From assembly GCF_003073045.1 (NCBI RefSeq), contig NC_037594.1, positions 19,970,927 through 20,034,926 on the forward strand: a stretch of 64,000 bases of DNA, written 5' to 3'. The notes beneath the pieces were generated by a model. It had not been told where the DNA came from. It did no database searches and saw nothing but the letters and a program-made list of their open reading frames with translations. Origin of the DNA: Pomacea canaliculata (lineage: Eukaryota; Mollusca; Gastropoda; Architaenioglossa; Ampullariidae). The translations under genes were made by a program, and so were the position numbers. Numbering within the stretch: position 1 is the stretch's first letter; every line of letters begins with the position of its first letter. Below are positions 48,908-61,918 of the stretch, one piece after another.

Positions 48908-49005
48908 TATATTCTACGTCATATCGTTAATATGCAGTACTTACCTTATTCTACGTGATCACGTTAACGTGCAGTACATATAGTATTCTACATGATAATA
49001 TACAT
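48908..49005. repeat. Degenerate tandem repeat of about 30-37 bp, three copies
   Basis: The block TGCAGTAC...ATTCTACGTGATCACGTTAACG recurs three times with small changes (ATTCTACGTCATATCGTTAA, ATTCTACGTGATCACGTTAA and ATTCTACATGATAATATA). Each copy is preceded by TGCATAT or TGCAGTAC. Confidence 0.65.
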
Positions 49006-51738
49006 GTACAAGCAAGATTTATCATCGGAAATCGCGTGCAGACAAACTATGGCCGCGGTAGTAGAAGCTGGTCACGTGGTGCTGTAGCAGCAGCTGGCGC
49101 TTTCAAAGGTATCGGATGCTGATGCAGCGAAACATCGTCTACGTGCTTTGACGTGACGGGATGGGGGATTGGGGGATTGGGGAAGGAGGGGACAAAGCTC
49201 GTCCAGCTGTCGACAAGCCTTTTATTTGACATCCCTAAGCTAAAGTACTTGAGGATAAAGACGATGCTAGCTCCCCGCTGGGCATAAAGTAGTTTCGACA
49301 TGTCTCTTTAATACGACGCATCTCTCACTCACACTCTCTCTCTCACGCTCATTCACACCTGTGTGCAGGTCATCAGGTAAGGGCCGTCTGTTTACAGTCC
49401 GAGTTCATTCCATCGTCCTAATAAGGAAGAAGGGCAAAAATAGCCTGACATTACATGTTTCGGGAGATTCACCGTCTGCTCGGCGGATACAGCACCGCCA
49501 CTAACAGGATCTGGTGAAGTCAGGATCGGGTGATCAGGTGAGGCATGCACCCCACACGCTCCACACCCACGACTTCCGCACATATCTACTTGGCTAGAGG
49601 TCCGACATTTTTAAATTCTGACAATCAAACATGCCTAGGTGTTAAATTTAAAAGCCTGTTTGTAGACACTAAGTTTGTAGTTAAGACATAATTATGTTTT
49701 CGTATTTATTACACTGGCTTGTTCGTAAATTCTCTCTCAGTTTTACGTACCTGCTTGCCAGCGAATAAAATACTTTTTTCTTGCATACACCAGTAGGTAA
49801 GAGGCACTTTATTTTCTTAACAGTCTAAGAAACAGCATGCATGGCAATCTTTAATGGGGCTTGAAGGGGCCGGGGGTGTACACTTGATGTTGGCGAGAAC
49901 AAGAGAAGGAGAGAGCTAGAAGCTTTTAATATCATATTAGGGGAACATGCCATGGGGCACACCACATCGCCCCATTTTCAACAGCACCTGACGATCGAAT
50001 TCATACCTGTCGTTGTAATTAGTTTGCACCTGCCTGCCCTTTCGGTCGCTCACATTCTCTTTCTTCACCTCCCTGGAGGTCAAGGGGGACGCGAAGTAAA
50101 AAAACGAAGAGAAAATAACGAAGAGAATAAAGGGGAGAGACCGAAACGTGATGTCCAGCATGCATCCAATGGCCGGTGCAAGCGATTTTGTCAAGTTTCG
50201 TTTGAATGGTCGAGTTGCTGAACTTGAGACCTGCGGTGACTGAGACTTATTTTCAAGACACTTTAATGTGAACTTTCACAACAGGCAATGGCGATTTTTC
50301 TTACTTTATTTAATTAATTTTTTTTTTGGAGGGGAAGGGGAAAGCTGAAAAACTTGGATTTAACGTCTGGCAAGACTTAGCTAAGATCGCTCATTGCAGT
50401 CCGGAGCCCTAGGAGTTGGGTAGTAGGGAGGATGAGGTGCAGGGCAAGTCTTGTGTTGGTATGGATGCTGCCATCATGCTGACAGGGGCATTTCACAACA
50501 GCAGCTCGTTCATTGTTGTCTGTCACCAACAAGACACCTTCCAATGCGAAACCTAGCGGAAACAATCCGGTGAACGACAGAAGGCGAACGGTCAAAGAAA
50601 GACAAAAAAGAGATGCTTGTGACAAAAATCACATCATCTTCATTTCCAGGCAACAGCAGCCCTCCGCTGTCTTAGACCACACGTGGATGACGGAGACTTG
50701 CTTTATCCATCATCACACTACCCGACAAACCATCTCGTGAGCAAGCACGTGTAAAGTAACAACAAGTCATCTGCACATGACACGGTGCAAGGAAACCGCT
50801 CACCCTTGACTCGCGCTGGTCGTCACGTGCGTCGTCTCCTTTAACGTCAAAGTTCAGGTCAAGTGCGCGTGCTGTTTTCTAAACACACGGTCGTGCATTG
50901 GGACCCGAGTCCCGAGCACACACACCGAGGCTGCCTGCACTCAGCACCGAGGTGGAGGAGGAGGGAAGCAAGTTGCAGCCTGCTGGTACCCAAGTCGCCC
51001 CACGCGCTGATCTATTTCCGTCGCTGACGCCCTCAGCCTCCGATTTAAAAAAAAAAAAAACGGAAAGGACGTCAGCAGTAAGTAGGCGGCTCTCTCCTCT
51101 CTCTCTACACCAATCTGCTTGTCGAGGTTTTAGGAACGCAAGTACATCATCGCCTGCAGGATTCTCTTCCTTGAAGTTTTGCTCAACAGCTGGACCGACC
51201 TCTGACCTCCCCGTCGCAACGCTTGTCCTCGACTTCCTTTTAAGGTGACGAGCTGAATCCAGGCCTGGCTCTTGATAAAGGTTATAGGGGCGATGATGTG
51301 CTAATTATAGCTGACTTGTTCACTTGTCCCGCTTGAAAGTATGTCACGTGTTAATGAGTCCTCGCTAATTAAAGCTGGCAGCGCCCTCTAGGACAATGCA
51401 CTTCCTCGTGGAAACGCAGCTGGTCGGAGGGTTGAGACGGTGGGTGGCTCGTGAAATAATATAAAGTTTATTGTTAGCGGGGGATTCTTGTCATACCGTT
51501 ATATCTTTTGACTGTTGCTATAGTCTCTCACGAGGAATCTGGCCTACATGCACATCGGAGACAACTTTTTATTTATATATGCCGTGAAAAATATGAATTT
51601 GATTCTTCAATCTCAAATAAATTATGCGAATCATTTAACTGTTCACGAGAAAGTACTATTTGACCCGCTGTGCTAAAAGTAAGATGGAGTTTCCTTGATG
51701 TTTGATAGGAGGAGCCGGGCGAACTGTTTGTTTGTTGT

Positions 51739-51842
51739 ATTTTTTTTATATTTTTATATATATTTTTTTTTATTTATTTATTTATTTTGGAGTCGTCTGC
51801 GCCCTTGCACGACCCGTCAAAAAAAAAAAAAAAAAAAAAAAA
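51739..51842. repeat. T-rich tract, short spacer and poly(A) run of 24
   Basis: A T/TA-rich tract (51739-51787) is followed by a 31-bp unique spacer and an uninterrupted run of 24 A. The A-run could be a retroposon tail, but the body before it is too short to classify. Confidence 0.8.
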
Positions 51843-52595
51843 GGAAGGTAACATGTATTTGGTTATTTTATCATCCTAGCTGTGATCTCTGTAAATGTAT
51901 AAACGCACACTGTTTCCAACAGTGATGTTGCCGAGAATGACAACGTTAGTGCAAACGTCTTGACCTCGAGGTCACTGCGTTGTACGTCAGTGAGGGCGCC
52001 GGCCGAAGCTGTCGGCGTAGTTGTGGATGTGGGTCTGGGACGGTGGTGAAAGCTGTCACTGGTTGCCGTCGTGATCAAAGGGCGCTGCGAATTTCTAAAG
52101 AAGTGAGAAAGAAAGAAAAAATAACCACCACCCAAATCTCAGTGTCAGCTTTAGGGTTGTTTATAATTCGATATTTGTGGCATTCACAAACCAGAAAGGC
52201 CAGATGTTGCAGCAGCAGCAACAAAAGAGAGAGGAGATGGGAAGGGATCCGTGTGTGTGTGTGTGCGCGCGTGTGCATGTATGTTTGTTCATGTCTATAT
52301 GTCAGGGTGAGACTGTTGTGTGTAAGAGAACATTTTATCGCATCGTGTTGAGCAAGACTTTTTTTTTTTATTGTATAGCCGATGTTATAATTGTCAGCAT
52401 ATGTCGACACCTCAATACCCACTCTCACCCCGCTCTCAACCTTGTCGGGACATTAACCTCTGCAGTCTGTCTACCTCCCCCTCCCCTCACAAACCGTGTC
52501 ATGCTAACATCTAACCCCGCAACGCTTCAGTGCACACCCAGCTTATCACGTGGACTGCATATGGTGGTGAGGACAGGGTGCAGGTTGATGGTCTC

Positions 52596-52660
52596 TCTCT
52601 CTCACACACACACAGAGACACAAACACACACACACACACACAGACACACGAAGGCACGCA
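52596..52660. repeat. (CA)n imperfect microsatellite
   Basis: CTCTCT followed by CACACACACA with CAGACA interruptions. A second GT/GC dinucleotide tract lies at 52250-52275. Both fall within one 187-codon open frame that is otherwise unremarkable. Confidence 0.85.
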
Positions 52661-53980
52661 CACACATGCAGGCGCGGGACACTTGTAGAGAATGTTACAT
52701 ACAGGGTGGGTGCAGTAAACAACACAACCTGACTCTCTAACGACGGTGAAAACAAAATCCTTCGAGACTAATGATGTGTATAAATCTTACTAACTCGCCC
52801 ACTCGCTCACTAACATGTTTACGTGAAGAAAAAGATGAGGAAATTAACAGGCGAAGGGAGGACTACATTCCAGCGAAGAGGAAGGCAACGCAGAAGTTTG
52901 ATTATTATAAGGCCTGCTGTCGGCTTGGCAACCAATCTGGTGTTTGCAGGGAAAAACAAAGTGGTCGAAATAGCAGACCTGGTGTAGCCTTTGATAGTGG
53001 GCTGCTCCATCTCCAGTCGTAGCTCACCGCTGCTTTCCATCCTTGGAAAGCTGGTTTTAGCTTGGCACAGTCAGCTACAGAAAGTCTGCCAGCCTCAGCG
53101 CCCAGGAAGCGTCTCCATAGAATCATGAAGAATTCTAACGATTTGACGAGGGGCGTCAGCGCTGAGCGTAAAATCACCGAGTGAAGTAGATAACGACTCC
53201 GGCAATGTGTCGATACATCGTCGAAGGTATGAGTGCAAGAGAAACGCGATTCCAAATTACACACTTACCTATCTTCTTCTAGTGATATTTTTTTTCCCGA
53301 CATCCTCCAAGCCATCATAAAGAGGACAGAGATTTAGTACAAATATTCTTGGCGTGACGAGAGCTGCGGCTTCAGGGCAAGTTAGAGAAAACCATACATC
53401 GTTCAATGACCCCTGACCCCGTATGTACAGATGAGCTAACTGGACGTTAAACTGCTTATTTTACAAGGAATTGAGCTGACAGTCGCTCCGACTAGTAGTC
53501 TTGATGCAACGGGTAAGTTGTTCGACAGGTTGAGACCTGCTGGGGTACGTCGAGCACGACCTCGAGCTGTTTTAGGAGAGCAGATGCCTAGTCTCGTGAG
53601 GTTTTACATCTCACGTGAGCTGAGCACGTCCCCCAACCGTTCCACTAACGCCCCCCAACACTAATTTTCTTGGCAAGGAAACTGCGCTCTTCCATTGTTC
53701 GGCATTGATTTTTATTTTTACAGACGTAGGAAAAATATACTTTAAGTTCTTCCTTGTAAAACAAAACTCGTTTACAACTCGCTGTATTTTTACACTTCGG
53801 AAGGAAGGGAGTATTCTTAGAAGTGAAGACAGTTACCTTTGAAAACTTCAGCAAAAACATTACCAAGCTTTCATAACCAGACACCCATTGGTCTGTATTT
53901 GACTTTTGATGGGCAAATTTGTACGTGATAGTCATGTACAAAATTATAAGACAAAACCATATTTTCAACTTGTTTTCGTA

Positions 53981-54005
53981 TTTTTTTTTTTTTTTTTTTT
54001 TTTTT
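53981..54005. repeat. Poly(T) tract of 25
   Basis: Uninterrupted run of 25 T in AT-rich intergenic DNA, with no recognisable element beside it. Confidence 0.9.
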
Positions 54006-56840
54006 GTTTAGTACACTTGAAGACCTGTTCTTGACAATGGCCCACACAGCTTGTCAGGCCATACAGTAATGGGCGAGGTGAGCATAGGCTGCTTTTATAT
54101 TCAACTAACAAAGCTCTTTTGTGTTTTAAAAATCAGCGGGAAGTTACAAGAGACCGTCCACACTAATGATGAGTTAGGGGCTTTAGTTACATGCTCTAAC
54201 ACATGCTGTTGAATATATAATTATTCGCCATCTCTTCCCCACAGGAGACAGTAAGATGCGTTTTTCCTGACTGGGAAACGAGAGATCGTTAGCCACTGGA
54301 TCGATGGGACACAAGGAAACGACTGTCACAAGCTGCTGATGCAGCGCTGTAAAGATGGGGGACACTTGCTGGACACTAAACATCTTCTTGGACATCCTTT
54401 GGGACCTACAGAAGAATCGCATGACAACCAACATTATTTCAACTGTAGAAAGAACCAGTTCTGCAATGAGAAACTAGTACTGGTGAATACTCCAACTGGT
54501 CATAGAATTCTACTCAAAGACTTTTACAGGTGACAGTTTCTGACTGACTAAAATTAACGAAACTAACCACAACTTGGATTTTACACATTACTCGTGTCGG
54601 CGACTCTTTTCTCTTTTTTATCAATGCCTAGCATTTCTGTTGTCTGGTGTTGTATCTCTGATTAGTATCATTTCTCTGATTTACAGGTGACAGTAGTTGC
54701 TGTAAATCTGCGTATTTTCCTTCTTTTTTTTCTTTTTTTTTTTTGCCATCTTGATTTCTACCTTCTTTTATAAAGTGTTTTACAAGTAGAGATATTTTTA
54801 ACACGAGTGGATGTCGAAACAAATGAATCATGACTCAGCAGGCTCCTTGTTGTTTCCACCACGGAAGTACATTTCTATGTCCGTGGTTTTCATTCAAGAC
54901 ATCCTTGGGAGTAAGGCGGTGTATGGTCAACCCATCAAGCCAATGCCAGGTGACAGACGAGAATCAAACAGTCATTATAGTCACAGGTGTGAGCAATCAG
55001 TGTGCAGTGAGAGGATAAATTACTCACAAAATGTCTCCTCCTCCTCCACCCTACATCCACCCACACACTCGTCTCCATTGCCCTCCTGTGACCAGCTTGT
55101 TGCCATGTGACTGACCCGCTAAGATCTTGAGAAGCAGGTTTGACAGTGACCTCAACATGCAACATGCAGGTGACGGTTTTTCAGATGCCACTCCGAAAAA
55201 AAGTGTTTTTTTTTCGGTCCCTCCCCCTACTCTCAGTGAATTATTTCCCTAGCTACTTCAGAGCTTTACATGTGGCGAGTGTGAAGAAAGTGTGTTACAA
55301 GCTGTAAAACTCTCATTGGCACAGTTTACAGGCCTGAAGAGTGATGGCGGCTGCTGGATGGGAAAGAGCAAACGAGCTCAAGAACGAAAGGTTGCTGCTG
55401 GTGTCAAGGAGAACATAAGAATCTAGTTAGCCACTGTTTGCGGTTATTTCTGTGTGAATGGGTGGAGTGGGGTTTGGTAATGAAGACAGAAAACAACCAC
55501 ATTTTTCACTCCTTTCTTCTTCCGGGTTGTCTATCTCGCGCACGCGCACACACACACAGCTAAAGATCTTGTAGCACGAATGGTCCTCTTTCCCCATCCT
55601 GTAACTACTACAGCACGTGACCCCAGGGAATGAAAAGCCATTCCTGTTTAATGAAGTGTCAAGGCCAGCGACCATGAGCAGGCAGAAGAGGCAGAGCCGG
55701 TTACTGAGGCCTCCTTATCTGTCGTCTGCCTCAGCCTCGGTTGCCCTAGCAAGGATCTGGAACAAGCCCTCCCCTCCATCCTCCCACAAGCACCGCAAGC
55801 CTCCATTCCCGCCGGGAAAGATTTTGTCGCTTCGCCATTGATGAAGAAAGCTCTGGAATCGATTTCTTTTTTTTTTCTGTTTTTTTTTTTTTTTTTGGTC
55901 CGGAGGCTGCTGCTGCTTTACAGTAATAGCTTCTGTTTAGCGGGGTCGCCTTGATGATAGTTTCTTCACTAAATCACACACCACGCGCTGGCTTTGTGGG
56001 TAACAAGACAGCCAGACGAAAAATATTTGTAACCTCTTGTATAACGGATTCCTCATTTAGTAGCTGAGGTGTGTGCAGGAATGAAACGTTTGGTTTTTTT
56101 AGAGTGATTTTTTTTAAAAAATTCATCTCTACCATTTTTTCCTCTTTTTTTTGTAATCAATATTATTTGTCCTACTTCTCAGGAACCGCTGTAAAATTTC
56201 CATCTAGATGCTTGTCCTGTTTTTAGGAAGACAACTTCATCAGGCAGCGCTATCAGCATCAGTTATGCATCATTTGCGATGTGCTGACGCCGGATAAAAC
56301 TCTCCTTATCATGAATGCTTATCAGAAAAGGCCATGTGCTTACCTAAAGTGGAGCCACGACTACTACTCAGGTATACTTGTGTGCGCATGCGCTGTTAAG
56401 ACTCTGGAATATTACACGTGACAGGAGAAGGAAGCAGGGAGAGGAGTGGAAGTAGTGGAGAAGACCATCGGTGCCACATTAAGCTTTTTGGTTCCTTGGG
56501 TGCCAGGGTGATGGTATCTAGGTCTCCCGAGCAATTGACTGACAAACTGTTTAAAAACCTTCGATCTGTCCAGCTATGGCTTCATTTCAGGTTCTTACCT
56601 TTTCTTCTTTTCCCCAGTCCACCGTCACTTACGAAACGATAGAGGTCAAGGTTTGTTAAGGGTTGGTAAGGTTGATTGCTTTTGCCTTGGTGAACGTACG
56701 ACATGGGTTTAAGGTTTCTTGAATTCTCTTAAAGCCACAGTATCCTCCCTCCTCACAAACATCAAGGCTTGCGACAACAAGACCAGCTTCATCATGCCGT
56801 CGAGGCGCTTTAAATCATCAAACAAAGCAAAGACGGTGGT

Positions 56841-57665
56841 ATGTCCACGTGTGCGGATATCAGTAGTGACCACAACCTCGTCTTAGCAAGCCTGGGGCTG
56901 ATGCTGAAGGTGAATCGTCGCACACCCAATCCGATCTAGATAAGCATGCGAGACCCTAATGTGGCTGAACATTTTCAGGAGCAAGCTGGAGGCTAATTTT
57001 CCACCCTAAAAATGATCGACTGCGACATGGACACTCTCTGTTGGTCATATCAGAGAGGTGCTCCTGTCCACTGAGAAAACACTCGGCACTTGGGGATGAA
57101 GCAGCACTGAGTCACGCTATCGACCTCTGTGACCACAGATGGCTTTACAAGTGAGGAGAAGCACAAGGGTCTGCAGCTGTCGAATATCAAAAGGTCAACC
57201 GCGAGCATCCCACAGGAGTTGCTGAAAGGTGGCGGCGAAGAAGCAGTGGGGCACTCACTACCCTGTGTCCGAAATTTATCCAAAACCAAACAATGTTTCA
57301 GGAATGGATGCATTCACAAGTCATATCCCTTCCAAAGAAAGGAAGCAGCAGACAGTGTCAGAACTATCGGATTAGTCATCCAAGCAAAATTATACTGAAG
57401 GTGAACGAAAACCGTATCACCTGGTGGCTGGGGAATAGTTTCGGAAGGAGCAGGCAGGATTACAGTTCAACAATTATTCAACGATCGGGTCCGGATTAAA
57501 AAGTATCTCCGGCAAGGATCTCTGCCATAACCTCGTCGATTTTAAGAGGTTTTTGATAGAGTATGGCACGTGGGGCTGAGGCACGTGTTTCCGAAATTCA
57601 TCATTGAGGCAAGTCTCGTCCGTACCATCAACCAAGTGAAAGAAAAACTGACTTGCGATAAAAAC
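56841..57665 (+). mobile_element. Decayed non-LTR retrotransposon (endonuclease tail and reverse transcriptase)
   Basis: Shifting frames give STCADISSDHNLVLASLGL (end of an APE-type endonuclease, SDHNLV motif), then IPQELLKGGGEEAV, ISLPKKGSSRQCQNYR, SHPSKIILKV and NRITWWL, then a damaged AGFR-like stretch, and near 57530 VDFK followed by remnants of the KAFDRVWH region. This order is that of the RTE-like elements often annotated as craniofacial development protein 2-like in invertebrates. Many stops and frameshifts, and a deletion between endonuclease and RT, show that the copy is dead. The YADD catalytic motif is not visible. Exact ends are uncertain. Confidence 0.8.
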
Positions 57666-57735
57666 AGAAAAGTTTACGCAATCTCTTGACATCAGCATTA
57701 AATAGAAAAGTTAACGCAGTCTCTTGACATCAGCA
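57666..57735. repeat. 32-bp tandem duplication at the 3' edge of the RT remnant
   Basis: AGAAAAGTTTACGCAATCTC continuing TTGACATCAGCA occurs at 57666-57697. It recurs at 57704-57735 with one substitution in each of two places, at a period of 38 bp. It sits directly after the last recognisable RT sequence. Confidence 0.8.
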
Positions 57736-60700
57736 GTATGTTTAGATATGCTTGCACACACATGTACGGCGCCTTGAAAGAGACTGTCTGAAGTGGTGTT
57801 CATGATGAGAAAAGATGTATAAACAAAAGATATTTATACTTTTATTAATTTTTATATGACTTTAAATATGGACTGCGGTATACATGCGTTTAAAGTCACC
57901 ATATGTTTGTGTCTACCATGTAGTCCCAATCTTTCCTGACTTCATTCTCATACCCAAACCATCACTCACTTCAGACATGGTTTAAAATTTGGTTTCGTTC
58001 TTCTTTTGAGTGGGCGAAGAAGGCAAACTTTCCTTGAGTGGTCAGTGTTCGGGTCTAGGCCTTTTCATCACCTTTATTATCGTCATCATCATCGATAATG
58101 TTACTAATCAGAGGTATGGTGGAGTGAAAAATAGTGATGATGAATTCGGATTCCTGTTTCTAAGCCACACTTCTTCTTGATTCTCGCAGGCTTTAAACCG
58201 GAAATACTCACCCAAAAAAGAAATAGAGCAACGAAAAAAAGTTTGAAAGCTTGGGGAAAAAAATAAAGCATCTAAGATAGATTGTTTACGAGAAAATTCC
58301 CTGTAAACAACCTGGTAAGAATAGGAGGCACTCAACACCCAGGGACTGTCTTCACCATGGCAAGTCGAACGCCACTTTCCCATCTTCCAGCATCCGTGCG
58401 ACCATCGCCATGCCAGGACCAGCCAGCCAGCCGGCGGAGAGATCAAACTAATCGGGCGCGAGCATCATTCACTTGGCACATCTTTCCCAAGCACCAAGGG
58501 TAGGTAGGGGCGGGTAGAAGAACGCGGGTGATGACGTCCATTCTCCATCTTCCCTCTCCTGCTCTCAGCCTCCAGCACACAGCCGGCGCTGCAGCCTGCC
58601 AGAGCCTGTGACCCGCTTTTCAGTTTTGGTGAGCACGCCGAGGCTCGAGGCTCCTCCATTCGCCGACGATGTTCCCCACCCTACTCACTCCCTCCCCGCT
58701 CAGCCTGCATTTATTAACCGACATCTCCACTTGGGTTGCCAAGGTTAAGGTCAGCACTGTTCCACTTTCGAGATAACAGGGCCGTGTTGTTGTTTACGTT
58801 CGATGCAAAGGGAGAGAAGTGTGCTCTTGCTACAGCTGCTATAGTAACGCAGATATTTGTGTGTGTGTTTATTTTTTGTTTCGTTTATTTTTTTGTCCGA
58901 GCAGTACAGTTTTCTCTATTTTTGTCGTTGTTAATTTTTAAGTAGCTTGTAATGAAAATGAGGCACTCGCATGGAGAGACAGCAATCTCGTACTCGCACA
59001 CCACCCTCCCATCTTGGCGGTTGCTGGGCCGTTGGTGATGGAGCCAAAGTGGTGTGCACGTTATTATCATGTAGCTGTGGTGACGTAACACATTGTGCAT
59101 TCCGTGTCTACAAAAGTGCATCTTGGCAAGCAAACACGAGAGGGTGGGAGGCAGCTGGCCGCTTAGTGTGAAGAAAGATACAAATTAGGGTTCGGTAACC
59201 AGTTCAGCTGACACGTCAGATGATTTTACAGTTGCGTGTCGGCCGATTTTACGAGCTGGACCAGAGCCAAGAGCTGCTATAATCTCCTGCTCGCGCTCCA
59301 CTTCGATGGAACGGACGCTTGCAGTGTTTGGCAACATCGCTGGTAAGACGAGAAGAACAGAGGGTAGGCAAGAGAAAACCTGGCTGAACGAGTTGTGGGA
59401 GAAAGAATATTCAAAAAAAAAAACTGGAAGGTGGGTGATAACACTCCACGAAGTGGGTGAGGTGCCCACTGTTCAAGACTATCCACTGCACCATGACCGA
59501 TGAAAAAGACTGAACCATCGAGGAGATGCTTTTTTTATTATGGGTCGGGGTGCTTGGAGGTGGGTGGAGGAGGAAGCAACAATATCACCCGCTCAACACA
59601 ACATTCTGTCATTTTCCAGTTTCTGTTGCTTGGGCCGTACCCACTACTGTCATCCGACCCTCATCTGTCATCCCTTTGGCATCGATGTGTTCTGTTTTGA
59701 TTGTCACCCAGGAAACAAACACTTACCCTCCATCCGACTCCATCTCACACCCCCGCCCTCATGCCAAGTCTTTGCGAGGTCGACCACAGGCTAGTGCGCA
59801 GTGGGTGGTAATTAATGTGTTGGGCGGTCGGCCTGCACACCAGGTGGAGCGATCAGCTTGGAACGTGATCTGGTACGCGAGCGAGTGGTGGTAGTTGGGG
59901 TGGATGGGGTAGATGATGGTGTGTGTGTGGGGGGGGGGGATCTTGCAACGAAGTTCTATAGAGCAAGGGGAGTAACCGCATCCAGCGTGTTGGTGCTGCA
60001 AGAGCATTTGGTACAACAGCCACTTGATGAGCAGAAAATGAGGGCGAACTTGCAAAAACACTGCAGGAGCTGGCAACAGCCTTAACGTGCTTATATAGAT
60101 GTGTGCGCCTGTGTTTGCCTTTTGTGTAAGACTGAAAATAAAATAGAGGATTAATAATTAATGGTGTTTCAGGGCAGTGAGGTGACTTGATCTCTCTGTG
60201 TGTCTACGATGTATCTGTTTAAAATAGGCGCAAACACATGCCAATTCATGGGTACCTGTACCCGTAAAGTACACTCCATATGCTATTCCCGTGTCAGGTA
60301 GTATACATATCCCGAACATGGCCTGCCTGGCAATATACTCCAGGTAAGATATGCCAGATTCCCAGACCAGATAGCATATCAGTAGAGAGTATGACCCTCT
60401 CGCCTAGCTAGCCAGCGAATATTCGACAACCGGTAGGACAGCTCAAGTTCAGTTTTATGCAGGTAAACCCAAAACCAATCAATTGTCAACCCAACTGACA
60501 CCCGCGGCTGAATGTAGCTGTGTAGCTTTATCAGTCCAGAGAGACTGCCAAGTAGCAAGTACCTCATACACCAGGCATGTGACTGATAGAAGCGTGCAAA
60601 CTGCAAATCCAGAATGTAGCAGCGCCATGTTTTAAGACAATGAGAGCGGCAAAGCACGAAAAATCCTCGACGCCTCTCTGAAAAGATTACGAAACATATA

Positions 60701-61719
60701 TCTTGATATAATCCATGAAGCCGGAATTACTGTCTGTGGTCCATCAAGGACTCTACACACTGATGTGTGCGGTCCAGGTCACACTAACAATGCTCCCTGC
60801 CCTCGGGTCAGGACGTGGAAGTTTCACGAGTCAGGCCACCACAAAACAAATGTCTCTCACGATCATAGTCCTTCCTTGTGGAGACTGGTCTAATTTTAAA
60901 CAACTGCACATACAATAACTAAATTTCTCATTGAATGGGTGTCGTCATCTCTATAAACAAATAGAGCATTACAGGAAGGAAGGAATTTAGGCCATTCATC
61001 CAAGGGAAACAATTTCTACAAACTGCAGCAGTATGGAGAATACATGTTTGCCTCCCTTTGATGCCATCATGCTATGGTCTTAACAAGAGAATTTTAACAA
61101 GGCACGAAATAAGAGGAGGCCACCTCGCTCAAAACAGTCCACTCCGTCCCGCTCGGTGAAGACCTGGTGCTTTTCCTTCACATAAATTATAAAAATCACA
61201 ATGATATGAGCTCTTGGTTCACCTGCACAGACGCTGTCAATGATGTGGGAGTGATGATCGTGACTAAACGATCGTGTGTCTAAACTTCTAAAAATAAACA
61301 GTGGTCAAAAAATGAATAAATACTACGTACACACATGCAGTAATTAATTTAGAACGAAACGCAAGTTTCCTTGAAAAAAAGGGGTCACATAAAAGTTTAT
61401 TTGAGCAAGAAATGTTGAGTATCTTAAGAATATCACATATGTCCCCAGGACTATTTACTCCGAAAGACAGCAAAAAAGAAGAATATACATGCGAAAATAC
61501 TGACTGCGTGTTATTAAAACCGGGGCCTTTTGGGTGCTTCAAAACAAACAGAACAAATGTTCCTTCTTGGAAACAGCTTTGAAAGAAACCTGTCAAATCA
61601 GACTTATTCTTCAGACTCCGAAGTACCACCAGCAAAACAAAGATGTTGCTGAAACTGTTTGAGTGTTTTGTAATATTTGAAGATTAATTAATTAATGCAT
61701 TGTGTTCGACGTGTAACGA
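57736..61719. other. Intergenic between the RT remnant and the GAL3ST-like gene
   Basis: Mixed sequence with a short G-run (59930-59939), A-tracts and a weak retroelement hint at 59312-59420. No gene or conserved motif was seen. The open frames are under 125 codons and unsupported. Confidence 0.6.
59312..59420 (+). mobile_element. Possible remnant of a non-LTR ORF2 C-terminus
   Basis: The frame reads TLAVFGNIAGKTRRTEGRQE followed by KTWLNELWEKEYS. It resembles the basic GRRRGRQKKTWLDNIKEW segment near the end of RTE-like ORF2 proteins. The similarity is short and the sequence soon runs into an A-tract, so chance resemblance is possible. Confidence 0.25.
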
Positions 61720-61725
61720 TTTATT
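61720..61725 (-). terminator. Poly(A) signal of the GAL3ST-like gene
   Basis: TTTATT on the plus strand reads AATAAA on the minus strand, in the context CCTCAATAAATCG. It lies about 195 nt after the stop codon at 61919 and gives a compact 3' UTR. It is the first canonical hexamer I see downstream of the stop. Confidence 0.55.
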
Positions 61726-61918
61726 GAGGTAATGATAAAAGTGTTCTACATGTACAGATTTTTGAAAATAAAAGATGACCCAGCATTCCATCACTTTCGC
61801 GGAAAACAAGGAAGCGCCAGATCATGCGCACGTCTCCAGGAAATTTACTCGTACAGCAAGTGCTTCTGAATTGAATGCCATGGGGAACAATGGACAAACT
61901 ACCGACCAAAAACGCTGG

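Larger units (their letters stand above)
41258..56840. other. Intergenic, no gene recognised
   Basis: After the AT-rich MXD downstream block the composition returns to mixed sequence with microsatellites, a SINE remnant (42080-42175) and homopolymer tracts. The longest open frames (157 codons on the minus strand at 42647-43120, 187 on the plus strand at 52177-52740) are Pro/Ser- or Thr/His-rich through simple sequence. A TATATATAAGG motif near 45850 has no open frame after it. Confidence 0.6.

Noticed and set aside
52177..52740. 187-codon plus-strand frame
   Set aside because: It crosses GT and CA microsatellites, has a Thr/His-rich end, and shows no domain, signal peptide or splice support.
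54339..54533. 64-codon frame ending near a GTGACA donor-like site
   Set aside because: No motif, no partner exon and a weak donor.
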